64,000 nucleotides of DNA, from NCBI RefSeq assembly GCF_008802405.1, contig NZ_VZDO01000016.1, positions 1 to 64,000 on the forward strand, in the 5' to 3' direction. The notes beneath the pieces were generated by a model. It saw only the letters and a list, made by a program, of their open reading frames with translations, was not told the origin of the DNA and did not search any database. Origin of the DNA: Plantimonas leprariae (GTDB lineage Bacteria; Pseudomonadota; Alphaproteobacteria; Rhizobiales; Rhizobiaceae). The translations under genes were made by a program, and so were the position numbers. Shown piece by piece: positions 36,139 to 44,153 of this stretch (within the stretch, counting starts at the first letter, position 1; each line of letters opens with the position of its first letter).

Positions 36139-36794
36139 CCGCGGCCCTCGCCGTCACCGGTGGTGCCACCGCGCAATTGGCGGCAAGCGGTGCGGTGGTC
36201 GCTTGCGGTGCCCCCGACCCGTATCTCCGGCTGTCCGGCGACCTCGATCACACGGAGAATCTCGTCGCGCACCGGCAGCCGGTTCGCATCCTCGTGCTGG
36301 CTTCCTCGGACGTGCCGGAAGCATCCTTGCAGGTCGCGTTGAAGCGGCGGATGCCCGGCATTCGGTTCGAGGTCGACTCCGTGCTGTCGGCCGGACTCGT
36401 CGAGGATGACGCGCGCAGCCTACGCACCATCACGGCGCAGACCGATCCGGATCTCGTGGTTTGGCAGGTCGGGGTACGCGATGCGCTGGCCGCCAGCGAC
36501 GTGGAGGAGTTCGGCGATACCCTGGATCGGGCATCGGAGTGGGTCGAGGATGCGGGCTCGGATCTGCTGCTGATCGACCCGCCGTTCGTGCCGAAGGTGC
36601 GGCACGAAAGCATCTACGGGCCATACATCGCCGAGATCGAGGCGACCGCGAAGGCCGAGCGCGTGCCCCTCATCCGCCGCTATGCGTTCACGCGCTTCCT
36701 GTCGGAGCGACCGAGCCGCGGGGCTCCGTATGTCGACCAGGCGCCCTGCACGCTCGATCTCATGGCCGAGGCGATCTCGCGTTCGATCCGCTGA
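36087..36794 (+). CDS. Exported SGNH-hydrolase-like protein
   Basis: A 235-residue protein with a signal peptide (ACRVAAVALTAALAVTGGATA). Alternating strands and helices suggest an SGNH/GDSL fold: RILVLASSDVPEASL at the first block, DLVVWQVGVRDAL at the G-x-N-D position, and DLLLIDPPFVP. The classic GDS and DxxH catalytic motifs are not clearly present, so activity is uncertain. It starts inside the OpgC gene (52-bp overlap, GGAG upstream) and may remove or transfer acyl groups on the same glucan. A decayed 3' copy exists at 28700. Confidence 0.75.
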   Translation: MASIATNLACRVAAVALTAALAVTGGATAQLAASGAVVACGAPDPYLRLSGDLDHTENLVAHRQPVRILVLASSDVPEASLQVALKRRMPGIRFEVDSVLSAGLVEDDARSLRTITAQTDPDLVVWQVGVRDALAASDVEEFGDTLDRASEWVEDAGSDLLLIDPPFVPKVRHESIYGPYIAEIEATAKAERVPLIRRYAFTRFLSERPSRGAPYVDQAPCTLDLMAEAISRSIR

Positions 36795-36955
36795 TCGATC
36801 GAACCCTTCTCGCGGTTGTCGCGTCTGCCACGCTAGGGTTCCGGCAAGGACGACGGCCCCGGGACCTGCCGGCTGGAACGATGCGGGTTCCGCCTCTAAA
36901 GCCGTGAAACCCACCCCCGACGTGCTTTCGGCTCGTCTGACGCCGGAGGAGCCTT

Positions 36956-38800
36956 GTGCCCCATGCCACGCCCCTGATCTCGACGATCGTCGGCGGCCTC
37001 GTGCTGGCCTTCCTCCTCGGAGCGTTGGCCAATCGCTTCAGGCTTCCGCCGCTCGTCGGTTATCTCGTCGCCGGCGTCCTGGTCGGGCCCCACACGCCGA
37101 GCTTCGTCGCCGACCAGGGCCTCGCCTCCGAACTGGCGGAGATCGGCGTCATCCTCCTGATGTTCGGCGTCGGCCTGCACTTCTCGCTGAAGGACCTCCT
37201 TTCGGTCCGCGGCGTCGCCGTTCCCGGCGCGCTCGCGCAGATCGCCATCGCGACCCTGCTCGGATGGGGGCTGGGCTGGCTGCTCGGCTGGCCGACTGGC
37301 GGCAGCCTCGTCTTCGGCCTGGCGCTTTCGGTCGCCTCCACGGTGGTTCTTCTGAAGGCGATGCAGGACCGCCGCCTCATCGATACCGAACGGGGCAAGA
37401 TCGCGGTCGGCTGGCTGATCGTCGAGGACCTGGCGATGGTCCTCGCCCTTGTGCTTATTCCTGCAGCTGCCAGCATCGGTGGCGGCGAGGCCGGGTCGCA
37501 CGATCCGCTGCTTGCCGTCGTCGGCCGGACTCTCGGCATCGAGATCGGCCTGGCCGGCACGGTCGCGATCACCTTGCTCAAGGTCGCGGTGTTCGTCGGC
37601 CTGATGCTGGTGATCGGCCGCCGCGCCATTCCCTGGGTGCTCCATCGCATCGCGCATTCGGGCTCGCGCGAGCTGTTCCGGCTCGGCGTCCTGGCGATCG
37701 CGCTCGGCGTCGCCTTCGGCGCCGCGCAGCTCTTCGGCGTGTCGCTGGCGCTCGGCGCCTTCTTCGCCGGCATGGTGCTGGCGGAAAGCGAGCTCAGCCA
37801 CCAGGCGGCGCGCGAAAGCCTGCCGCTGCGCGATGCCTTCGCCGTCCTGTTCTTCGTGTCGGTCGGCATGCTGTTCGACCCCTGGATCATCGTTCGCGAG
37901 CCGCTGCCGGTTCTGGCGACGGTTCTCATCATCGTCGTCGGCAAGTCCGTCGCCGCCTTCGTCATCGTGCTGGCGTTCCGGAAGACGATCGGCACCGCGC
38001 TCACCATTTCGGCGAGCCTCGCGCAGATCGGCGAGTTCTCGTTCATTCTGGCCGAACTCGGCGTCGGGCTCGGGCTCCTGCCCGAGGCGGGCCGCGACCT
38101 GATCCTCGGCGGCGCGATCATCTCGATCATCCTCAACCCGCTCGTCTTCTGGATCTGCGAGCGCGCCAAGCCGCGGATCGAGGCGCGCATCGTGCGCGCC
38201 GCGCCGCATGCCGCCACGGCGGAAGTCGACCGTCCCGCCGATCCGGAACATCCCGAGCTCGCCATCGACCGGGTGCGGGTCGTGGGCGCGGCAGTCGAGG
38301 TGGAGCGAGCGGAGGACGGACCGGCGGAAACCGCGCCCGCGCCGCCGGACGAGGGCGACGCGCAGCCGACGCGCCTCGCCGGGCACGTCGTCCTCGTCGG
38401 CTACGGGCGGGTCGGCAGCATCGTCGCCGCCGGCCTTCGCGCCGCCGGCCGGCCGTTCCTCGTCATCGAGGACGCGGATGAGCGGGTCGCGCGCCTGCGG
38501 CAGGAAGGCGTCGAGATGGTGATCGGCAACGGCGCGGCGCCGGACGTGCTGGCTCTGGCGAACCTCGGCGCCGCGACCTCGATCGTGATCGCGATCCCCA
38601 ACGTGTTCGATGCGGGCCAGATCGTCGAGCAGGCGCGCGCGGCGAATCCGTCGATCGACATCGTCGCGCGGGCCCATTTCGATGCGGAAGTGGAGCATCT
38701 GCGCCAGCTCGGCGCCGGGCACGTCGTCATGGGCGAGCGGGAACTGGCGAAGGGGATGGTCGCCATCGTGGAGCGGATCGGCTCCGGCGCAGCGGCCTAG
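36956..38800 (+). CDS. ybaL: CPA2-family cation:proton antiporter with TrkA-N domain (KefB/YbaL type)
   Basis: A 614-residue protein: an Na/H-exchanger domain of about 12 helices (residues about 5-400), then a variable acidic linker, then a TrkA-N domain starting at HVVLVGYGRVGSIVAAGLR (GYGRVGS is the nucleotide loop) and ending near VAIVERIG. This is the YbaL/KefB layout, exporting K+ in exchange for H+. The start is GTG 36956 with GGAGGA 5 nt upstream. It is a single-gene unit. Confidence 0.9.
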   Translation: MPHATPLISTIVGGLVLAFLLGALANRFRLPPLVGYLVAGVLVGPHTPSFVADQGLASELAEIGVILLMFGVGLHFSLKDLLSVRGVAVPGALAQIAIATLLGWGLGWLLGWPTGGSLVFGLALSVASTVVLLKAMQDRRLIDTERGKIAVGWLIVEDLAMVLALVLIPAAASIGGGEAGSHDPLLAVVGRTLGIEIGLAGTVAITLLKVAVFVGLMLVIGRRAIPWVLHRIAHSGSRELFRLGVLAIALGVAFGAAQLFGVSLALGAFFAGMVLAESELSHQAARESLPLRDAFAVLFFVSVGMLFDPWIIVREPLPVLATVLIIVVGKSVAAFVIVLAFRKTIGTALTISASLAQIGEFSFILAELGVGLGLLPEAGRDLILGGAIISIILNPLVFWICERAKPRIEARIVRAAPHAATAEVDRPADPEHPELAIDRVRVVGAAVEVERAEDGPAETAPAPPDEGDAQPTRLAGHVVLVGYGRVGSIVAAGLRAAGRPFLVIEDADERVARLRQEGVEMVIGNGAAPDVLALANLGAATSIVIAIPNVFDAGQIVEQARAANPSIDIVARAHFDAEVEHLRQLGAGHVVMGERELAKGMVAIVERIGSGAAA

Positions 38801-39147
38801 AGGCGGCGGTGGGTGGCGTGTCGAGGATCCGCATCAGTTCTTGTCCGACAGTGTCGGCCTCGCGAGCAATGCCGGCGCGGCTGCAAGGCGGCGTTGGTGC
38901 GTATGCCAACAGCGTCGCCAAGTGCGCCCGCCCGGTCAGCTCGCAAGATGTCCTTTGAACACATCGCGACGGCAAGATCGGGTCATAGGCGGGAAGTCCG
39001 CTTTCCTCCACTACCGCCCGAAAGCCGCCTGTCGGCTTTCGGCCCGCTGCTGCGAACGCCATGGGGCGTTTCGAACGTTGCGAGAGCGCTTCGCGGTGAT
39101 GGAAACTCGGGAAGAAGCTCTGGTTCGGAAGCTTCGGAGGCGAACCA
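38801..39147. other. Gene-free stretch carrying a dispersed repeat
   Basis: The gap between the antiporter and the convergent AraC gene contains repeat copy 3 (38980-39046), whose right half forms a strong hairpin. No gene or other signal is seen. Confidence 0.6.
38980..39046 (+). repeat. Dispersed intergenic repeat, copy 3
   Basis: This 67-bp segment is the best match to copy 1 (46 of 67 identical, ungapped). Its right half holds CCGAAAGCCG (39018-39027) and CGGCTTTCGG (39033-39042), a perfect 10-bp stem with a 5-nt loop. Without a T-run after it, this is not a standard terminator. Confidence 0.6.
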
Positions 39148-40035
39148 TCACCTCATGTTCTTGAAGCTCATCCCTCGTCGGAAGTTCCGACGGAAGCTTC
39201 GCGGCGTCTCGCCTCGCGCACGCTGGAACTGCCGGTTAAACAGCGACAGGTTCGCGTAGCCGGCATCACTCGCCACGTGAGCAATCGGCATGTCGGAGGC
39301 GATCAGCAACTGGCAGGCGCGGCCGATCCGCAGCTGCCCGACATAATCGGTGACGGTCTGCCCGACATGGCGCTTGAACATGCGATGAAGGCCGGACGCG
39401 CTAAGATGCGCGAGGTCGGCGAGATCGTCGATCCGCAGGCGTTGCCCGTAGTGCGCGTGGATATGGTCGAGCACCCGCTCCAGCCTCGGCCGCTCGTCGC
39501 CGGGCAGCGGCGACTGCTGCGCTTCGGGACTGGCCAGCGGCTCGCAGCCGCGATCCTCCGCCAGCAGGACGAGGAGTTCGAGCAGCCGGAACAGGCGGGC
39601 CGCCGGGGCGAGGTGGCGCATCGCCTCGACCGCCGGACGTGCGGCTTCGATCGCACCGGCGGAGAAGCGGAGGCCGCGGCGCGAGGCCGCCAGCATGGAG
39701 CTAAGCGGCGCCAGTTCCGGCATTGCCTTCATCAGGCCGTCGATCCATTCGGCCCGGAAGAACATCACCAGCGCGACGTGCGGCGCCGCCTCGTCGAGCT
39801 TCGCCGTCGACGACCAGGTGTGCGGGATGTCGGGGCCGAGCAGCACGAGATCGCGGTCGCCGTAGGGGCCGACATGGTCGCCGACGAAGCGCTGCCCGAC
39901 GCTGTTCAGCGTCAGCGTCAGCTCGTATTCGCGGTGATAGTGCCAGATGAACGGAATGCCGTCCGCCAGCCGGCGGTCGAAGAACCGCCAGGATTGCCCG
40001 TCGGGGATCGGCTGCTTCTCGAAGAGCGGGCGCAT
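39148..40035 (-). CDS. AraC-family transcriptional regulator
   Basis: A 295-residue regulator: an N-terminal cupin-like sensor (FIWHYHREYELTLTL) and a C-terminal double helix-turn-helix (LRIDDLADLAHLSASGLHRMF and IAHVASDAGYANLSLFNRQF, ending with TPRSFRRNFR). It is divergent from the PhyH-type dioxygenase gene with a 127-bp gap, so that gene is the likely target. The first helix-turn-helix has the expected S-x-S-x-L-H-R-x-F pattern. Confidence 0.9.
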   Translation of the reverse strand: MRPLFEKQPIPDGQSWRFFDRRLADGIPFIWHYHREYELTLTLNSVGQRFVGDHVGPYGDRDLVLLGPDIPHTWSSTAKLDEAAPHVALVMFFRAEWIDGLMKAMPELAPLSSMLAASRRGLRFSAGAIEAARPAVEAMRHLAPAARLFRLLELLVLLAEDRGCEPLASPEAQQSPLPGDERPRLERVLDHIHAHYGQRLRIDDLADLAHLSASGLHRMFKRHVGQTVTDYVGQLRIGRACQLLIASDMPIAHVASDAGYANLSLFNRQFQRARGETPRSFRRNFRRGMSFKNMR

Positions 40036-40162
40036 GGTCTCGATGCCTGCCGCCGGAACCGCACCGCCGGACGCCGGAATAGTACCGGAACCGGCCGGGA
40101 CGCTACAACACCGGCTGCGGCCCGCCTGCCATCATGCCGGCATCGCAACGGGAGATACCGCC

Positions 40163-41101
40163 ATGCTCGCAGACAATGCGCCCCTCGACAGCCATCCGAC
40201 CAGCGCCGCGGCGACGACGCCGCTCAAGGACATCCGGAAGACCCTGCCGCTGCGCGTCCTGTCCGAGGCCGACTGGCAACACTGGACGACGAAGGGCTAC
40301 GTGATCGTCCGCCGGGCGGTGCCGGCGGAGAACGTCGCGCGGCTGGTCGACCTCCTGTGGCGCTTCGAGGAGAAGGACCCGGCCGATCCCACCACCTGGT
40401 ACGCGCCGCAGCGCCGCGAACACAGGATGAAGGAGCTGAACAACACCGGGATGGTGGAGATCTACAACCACCAGTACCTTTGGGACAATCGCCAGGCGCG
40501 GCGGATCTACGACGCGTTCGTCGACATCTGGGACCGGGAGGACCTGTGGGTGACGATCGACCGGGCGAATCTCAACCCGCCGAAGCGGGTGAAGGGCAGC
40601 CCGCACGGCTTCATCCACTGGGACGTCGACACCTCGCTCCGCCCGCTGCCGATCGGCGTGCAGGGCGTGCTCAGCCTCCAGCGCCAGGACGGCGACGTCG
40701 GCGGCTTCCAGTGCGTGCCCGGTCTCTTCCGCGACTTCGACGAATGGGTGAAGACGCAGCCGGAAGATCGCGATCCGATGCATCCCGACACGACCGGCTA
40801 CGCCGTCGAGAACATCGAGATGGAGGCGGGCGATCTGATGATCTTCAACTCGCTCCTAGCACACGGCGTCCGGCCGAACCATTCGGACAACCGGGTCCGC
40901 ATGGCGCAGTACATCTCGATGCATCCGGCCGAGTATGGGAACGCGGCGGAGCGGCAGGAGCGCATCCGCCTCTGGCGCGAACTCGACCATCCGCAGCGCG
41001 ACGCCTTCCCGGGCGATCCGCGCGACTGGGAGAAGCGCAACGCCTCCACCGCCGAACTCGCCCCCCTCGGCCGGAAGCTGCTCGGACTGGACGCCTGGTA
41101 A
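40163..41101 (+). CDS. Phytanoyl-CoA dioxygenase (PhyH)-family protein
   Basis: A 312-residue Fe(II)/2-oxoglutarate oxygenase: the HxD pair lies in FIHWDVDTSL, the distal His in SLLAHGVRPNHSDNRVR with the following Arg for the co-substrate. Such enzymes hydroxylate small metabolites in the cytosol. GGGAG precedes the ATG at 40163. It is single and diverges from the AraC gene at 39148. A longer open frame upstream overlaps the regulator's promoter and is rejected. Substrate unknown. Confidence 0.88.
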   Translation: MLADNAPLDSHPTSAAATTPLKDIRKTLPLRVLSEADWQHWTTKGYVIVRRAVPAENVARLVDLLWRFEEKDPADPTTWYAPQRREHRMKELNNTGMVEIYNHQYLWDNRQARRIYDAFVDIWDREDLWVTIDRANLNPPKRVKGSPHGFIHWDVDTSLRPLPIGVQGVLSLQRQDGDVGGFQCVPGLFRDFDEWVKTQPEDRDPMHPDTTGYAVENIEMEAGDLMIFNSLLAHGVRPNHSDNRVRMAQYISMHPAEYGNAAERQERIRLWRELDHPQRDAFPGDPRDWEKRNASTAELAPLGRKLLGLDAW

Positions 41102-41170
41102 AGCGCAACGGTCGACTGCGGCGGACGACGTTCACATTCAAAATATCGGCGCCGTCCTCCGCGTCCCGCC

Positions 41171-41239
41171 TTGGTCGTTTGCTGATCGGCAGCTTATCCG
41201 CCTGTCGAACCCCAGAGCAGACGGTCAGCTATCGGCCCG
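41171..41239 (+). repeat. Dispersed intergenic repeat, copy 4 (diverged)
   Basis: The segment shares GGTCGTTTGCTGATCGGCAGCTT with the start of copy 1 (GGTCGTAACGCGAAGGTCAGCTT) and ends CGGCCCG like the others. It lies in the 233-bp gap between the PhyH gene and the convergent cupin gene. Confidence 0.45.
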
Positions 41240-41334
41240 AACAGGAACTGTCGCGAGCAGCCGGTTGGGTCAGTAAGCGGCTGGTCGCGCATTGAGCATG
41301 CGCCATGCGAAGCAGCCGTCCGGTTCGACGGAGG

Positions 41335-41745
41335 TCAAGTCGGCGGACGATCGGGAATCAAGGCGTCGAGGTCCGGCAGCGGCGTCACGCTCTCCTGGTC
41401 GTCGGCGTCGGTGCGCGCGACGATGCAGAGACACGGTTCGTCGCCGCTGGGATTGTAGGGAAGGTGGGGCACGTCGGCGGGGATGTAGAAGTAGTCGCCA
41501 GCCTCGATCCAGGCATGGTGTTCCAGCCGTTCGCCGTACCAGCAGCCCGAGCGTCCCCGCAGTCCGTAGATTGCCGACTCGTGACCCTCGTGCTTGTGCG
41601 CTTTGGCGCGGCCGCCGGGCGGGATCGTTGTGATCTGCAGGTGGATGGCCTTCGCCCCGACGGTCTTCGCCGAAATGCCGACCGAGTAGCTCAGTCCCTG
41701 CTTGCCTTGCTCGGTGCCCGCCGGGCGGACGCGTTTGCAGGTCAT
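41335..41745 (-). CDS. Cupin-domain protein
   Basis: A 136-residue single-cupin protein: PGGRAKAHKHEGHESAIYGL gives the first motif with His ligands and Glu, and GDYFYIPADVPHLPYN the second with His. The ATG at 41745 is chosen because GGAGA precedes it; 14 extra codons upstream match nothing. It may be a small metal-dependent enzyme or a sensor. No operon partner is obvious; the methyltransferase gene on the same strand ends upstream and the PhyH gene converges on it. Confidence 0.8.
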   Translation of the reverse strand: MTCKRVRPAGTEQGKQGLSYSVGISAKTVGAKAIHLQITTIPPGGRAKAHKHEGHESAIYGLRGRSGCWYGERLEHHAWIEAGDYFYIPADVPHLPYNPSGDEPCLCIVARTDADDQESVTPLPDLDALIPDRPPT

Positions 41746-41906
41746 CCTTGGTCTCCGTGTTGCCGTAATCGATGGCACGTCATGCATGGACGGCCGCTAC
41801 GACTTCGTCACGGAGCACGGTTCCTCGGCTACTTTAGTAACGCTCCGCCGGAGCCTGATCGTCGGTCCTTGCAGCTCGTATCAAGCTGACCGGACCTCGC
41901 TGGGAT

Positions 41907-42587
41907 CTACGCCCGACGCTTAAGCTGGCGCACTTCGAACAAGGCGGCGCATCCGACGAAGTTGATCAGGACGTGCTCGAACCGCTCCTCCAGTTCCGAA
42001 CGCAGCGCGTCCGCGCCGTCGCCCTCGTTCGAAAAGATGCCGCGACGGTTATAGAAGCGCATCAACGTCTTGGCTGCCCCCGATCGCTCGACGCCGGCGG
42101 AAAGGAGCGTGGCACCGAACACGACGCCGTCTGGTGCGAGGTGCGGCGCGAGGTTGTCGAAGGCGACGGCCTTGTCCGCCATGGTGCCCGGCAGGCAGTG
42201 CAGCAGATAGCTCAAACCGATGGAACCGAAGGACCCAAGGTCCGTCGGCAGCGGCAGGAGCACGTCCGCGCGGCGGCGCCTCGGTGCGTAGCGGGCGATC
42301 CGGCCGGCCGCCGCATCGAGGGACGCGTCGTTCAGGTCGAGAAGCGCGATCCGCGGACTGGAGGACGGAAAGCGGCAGCGATCCAGATACCAGCCGGTGC
42401 CGACCCCAATATCCAGATGATCCGCCGCGACGCTTCGATCGTAGAGGGAGAGGATCCGGTCCGTCGGGCACCGCCAGACGAACCGGTTGGACAGTCCGAG
42501 CACCATGACGTCGTAGAGGGCGAGCGTCGCCGGCGAGTAGACCGCCTGCCCGGCATGCGAACCCGGCCGGTCGTTGTTGATCGTCAT
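41907..42587 (-). CDS. Class I SAM-dependent methyltransferase
   Basis: A 226-residue protein with the SAM-binding motif I DHLDIGVGTGWYLDRC, followed by IALLDLNDASLDAA (acidic residue after strand 2) and FGSIGLSYLLHCLPG. The C-terminal half has the ALRSELEERFEHVLINFVGC end typical of small-molecule methyltransferases. The acceptor is unknown. It lies downstream of a cupin gene on the same strand with a 135-bp gap. Confidence 0.83.
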   Translation of the reverse strand: MTINNDRPGSHAGQAVYSPATLALYDVMVLGLSNRFVWRCPTDRILSLYDRSVAADHLDIGVGTGWYLDRCRFPSSSPRIALLDLNDASLDAAAGRIARYAPRRRRADVLLPLPTDLGSFGSIGLSYLLHCLPGTMADKAVAFDNLAPHLAPDGVVFGATLLSAGVERSGAAKTLMRFYNRRGIFSNEGDGADALRSELEERFEHVLINFVGCAALFEVRQLKRRA

Positions 42588-42722
42588 CGAACGCCTTCAC
42601 GAAACGAACCGACCAGCGTGTCGCGACCTTATGGCTCATCTGGCATCGGCCTCGTCGCCCGCCACGCTGGAAGGTGCGGCGCGGCGTCCGGGTTGCCGCG
42701 CGAGGATCGTCACCAAGAGACC

Positions 42723-43301
42723 TCAGGCTGCCGCTGCCGCACGGCGCTCCGCCACGGTGGCGCCGAAGCCAGGATAGTTTGGCAGCAACTCGCGCGTTTC
42801 GTCGGGGGTGAGGATCCGCAGACCGTGGCGAGCGCCGATCTCGATCGCGCGGGCGGGGTCGTCCATGACGTAGGTGACGCTGCCGGGTGGCAGCTCCAGG
42901 CTGGTTGCGGGTTCGGCCATCGTTGCGAAGTAGCTGTCGATTCCGGCCGGGTTGGTCATGATGAGCATCCGCAGCCTGGGGCTCGTGACGTACCAGGCGT
43001 GGGCCTGATCGCGCGGTAGGAACAACGACTGTCCAGCACCCACGACGGCAGCCGTCAGATCGGCGGTGTACGCTTCGATCTCGCCTTCGAGAATGTAGAG
43101 GATTTCGTCCTGTCCGAGGTGGATGTGCGGCGGCGGCTCGTGCCCCGGCTGCGACCGGTATTCCAGCAACGAGAAAGCTCCGCCCGTCTCGTCGGTCGAG
43201 GCCAGAACGGACATCAGGCTGCCCATGTAGAACAGGCTGTTCTCGACGCTCGCTCCTCGCGCGAAGGCGACGGTTCGTGCAGTCTCGGATGTGGAGGGCA
43301 T
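42723..43301 (-). CDS. Cupin-domain protein (quercetinase-like)
   Basis: A 192-residue protein with the cupin motifs PGHEPPPHIHLGQDEILYILEGE (His and Glu ligands) and SLFLPRDQAHAWY. That pattern is common in quercetin 2,3-dioxygenase-like single-cupin proteins. AAGGA lies 5 nt before the ATG at 43301. An inverted repeat at 43364-43389 is upstream of it, and the truncated TetR gene lies beyond, so it was probably the target of that TetR. Confidence 0.82.
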   Translation of the reverse strand: MPSTSETARTVAFARGASVENSLFYMGSLMSVLASTDETGGAFSLLEYRSQPGHEPPPHIHLGQDEILYILEGEIEAYTADLTAAVVGAGQSLFLPRDQAHAWYVTSPRLRMLIMTNPAGIDSYFATMAEPATSLELPPGSVTYVMDDPARAIEIGARHGLRILTPDETRELLPNYPGFGATVAERRAAAAA

Positions 43302-43604
43302 GCCATTCCTTGCCGGTAAGGTCGATCTAAACGGGCAGAAACAGCAGGTGGGCTACGCGTATGTGTCATGCGACGCGATTCGCATGACAATCGTAACAAC
43401 TGCAACGCTCGGCATCGGTGCAGAAATTGTACATGCCGATATCGCAATGAGGTTGGGCGTTAGATCGAGTGCAAGCAGGTGCTCGACAACGTCAATCGCG
43501 TTTCGTACGACGTCGATGGACAGTCGGTAAACTTGCGGTCGAACGAGGAGACCGCATCAAGTGTGGATCGGCGCCGAGGTCACAAAGATTGCTGGTTAGC
43601 GAGA
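43302..43604. other. Low-GC gap with an operator-like repeat
   Basis: This 303-bp stretch is visibly poorer in GC than its surroundings and has no gene. It contains the inverted repeat at 43364-43389, upstream of the cupin gene; the rest shows nothing recognisable. Confidence 0.6.
43364..43389. promoter_or_regulatory. Operator-like inverted repeat upstream of the cupin gene
   Basis: TGTCATGCG (43364-43372) and CGCATGACA (43381-43389) are perfect 9-bp arms with an 8-nt spacer, 63 bp before the cupin ATG. This is the size of a TetR-family operator, and a truncated tetR gene lies 216 bp away. If so, the site has outlived its regulator. Confidence 0.55.
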
Positions 43605-44153
43605 TCAAATGCTTATCACGCCGATCGGCATTGAGACCCCACGCCTATCTACAGTCGCGAGCAGTCGGGCTTCCGCGCGTAGTCTGTCCAGAACGTCCGG
43701 CCCCGAGATCAGTCCTCCGAAACTGCCGCGCGAAACGCCGGCCAGGGCGGACAGAAGGGTGAACGCGACCCGCTGCGGATCGGCGAAGGACGCGTCGAAG
43801 GCGTTGCCCAGCACCCGCACCACCGCAGCTTCGAGCCGCCTGTAGACACCGACCGACAACCTGAACTGATCGATCGATCCAGCGACGCGGTACAGAGCCA
43901 CCGTCGCGTCGGGACGGGCGACCTTCACCGAAACGTAGGCGTCGGCAATGCCGTCGGCGAGATCGGACAACGCTCGCCGGGTGTCATCGACGCAGACCTG
44001 CTCGATGGCCTCCGCCATCGCCTCGAAGTGGCGCTGGAGAAGCGCGAACAGCAGCGCCTCCTTGTTCGGAAAGTACTGGTAGAGCGTGCCGACCGAGACC
44101 CCGGCGCGTTCCGTGTTTTGCGGATGGGCGTGCGACTTCGATCGGATCCTCAA
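43605..44153 (-). pseudogene. TetR-family regulator, 5'-truncated
   Basis: The frame keeps only the second part of the DNA-binding domain (ERAGVSVGTLYQYFPNKEALL) and the complete ligand-binding domain. The first 35-40 residues, which include helix 1 and most of helix 2, are absent; upstream of ERAG the codons (TTG start, RIRSKSHAHPQNT) match nothing. The frame begins inside the last bases of the GMC gene, so a deletion or rearrangement joined the two. It should not bind DNA. Its former target is probably the nearby cupin gene. Confidence 0.8.

Noticed and set aside
36896-38722. 608-codon minus-strand frame opposite the antiporter gene
   Set aside because: Very charged and repetitive, with no domain; the plus strand encodes a full transporter with a TrkA-N domain.
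39018-39042. 10-bp GC hairpin as an intrinsic terminator for the antiporter gene
   Set aside because: No T-run follows on either strand and it lies over 200 bp from the stop; it belongs to the dispersed repeat.
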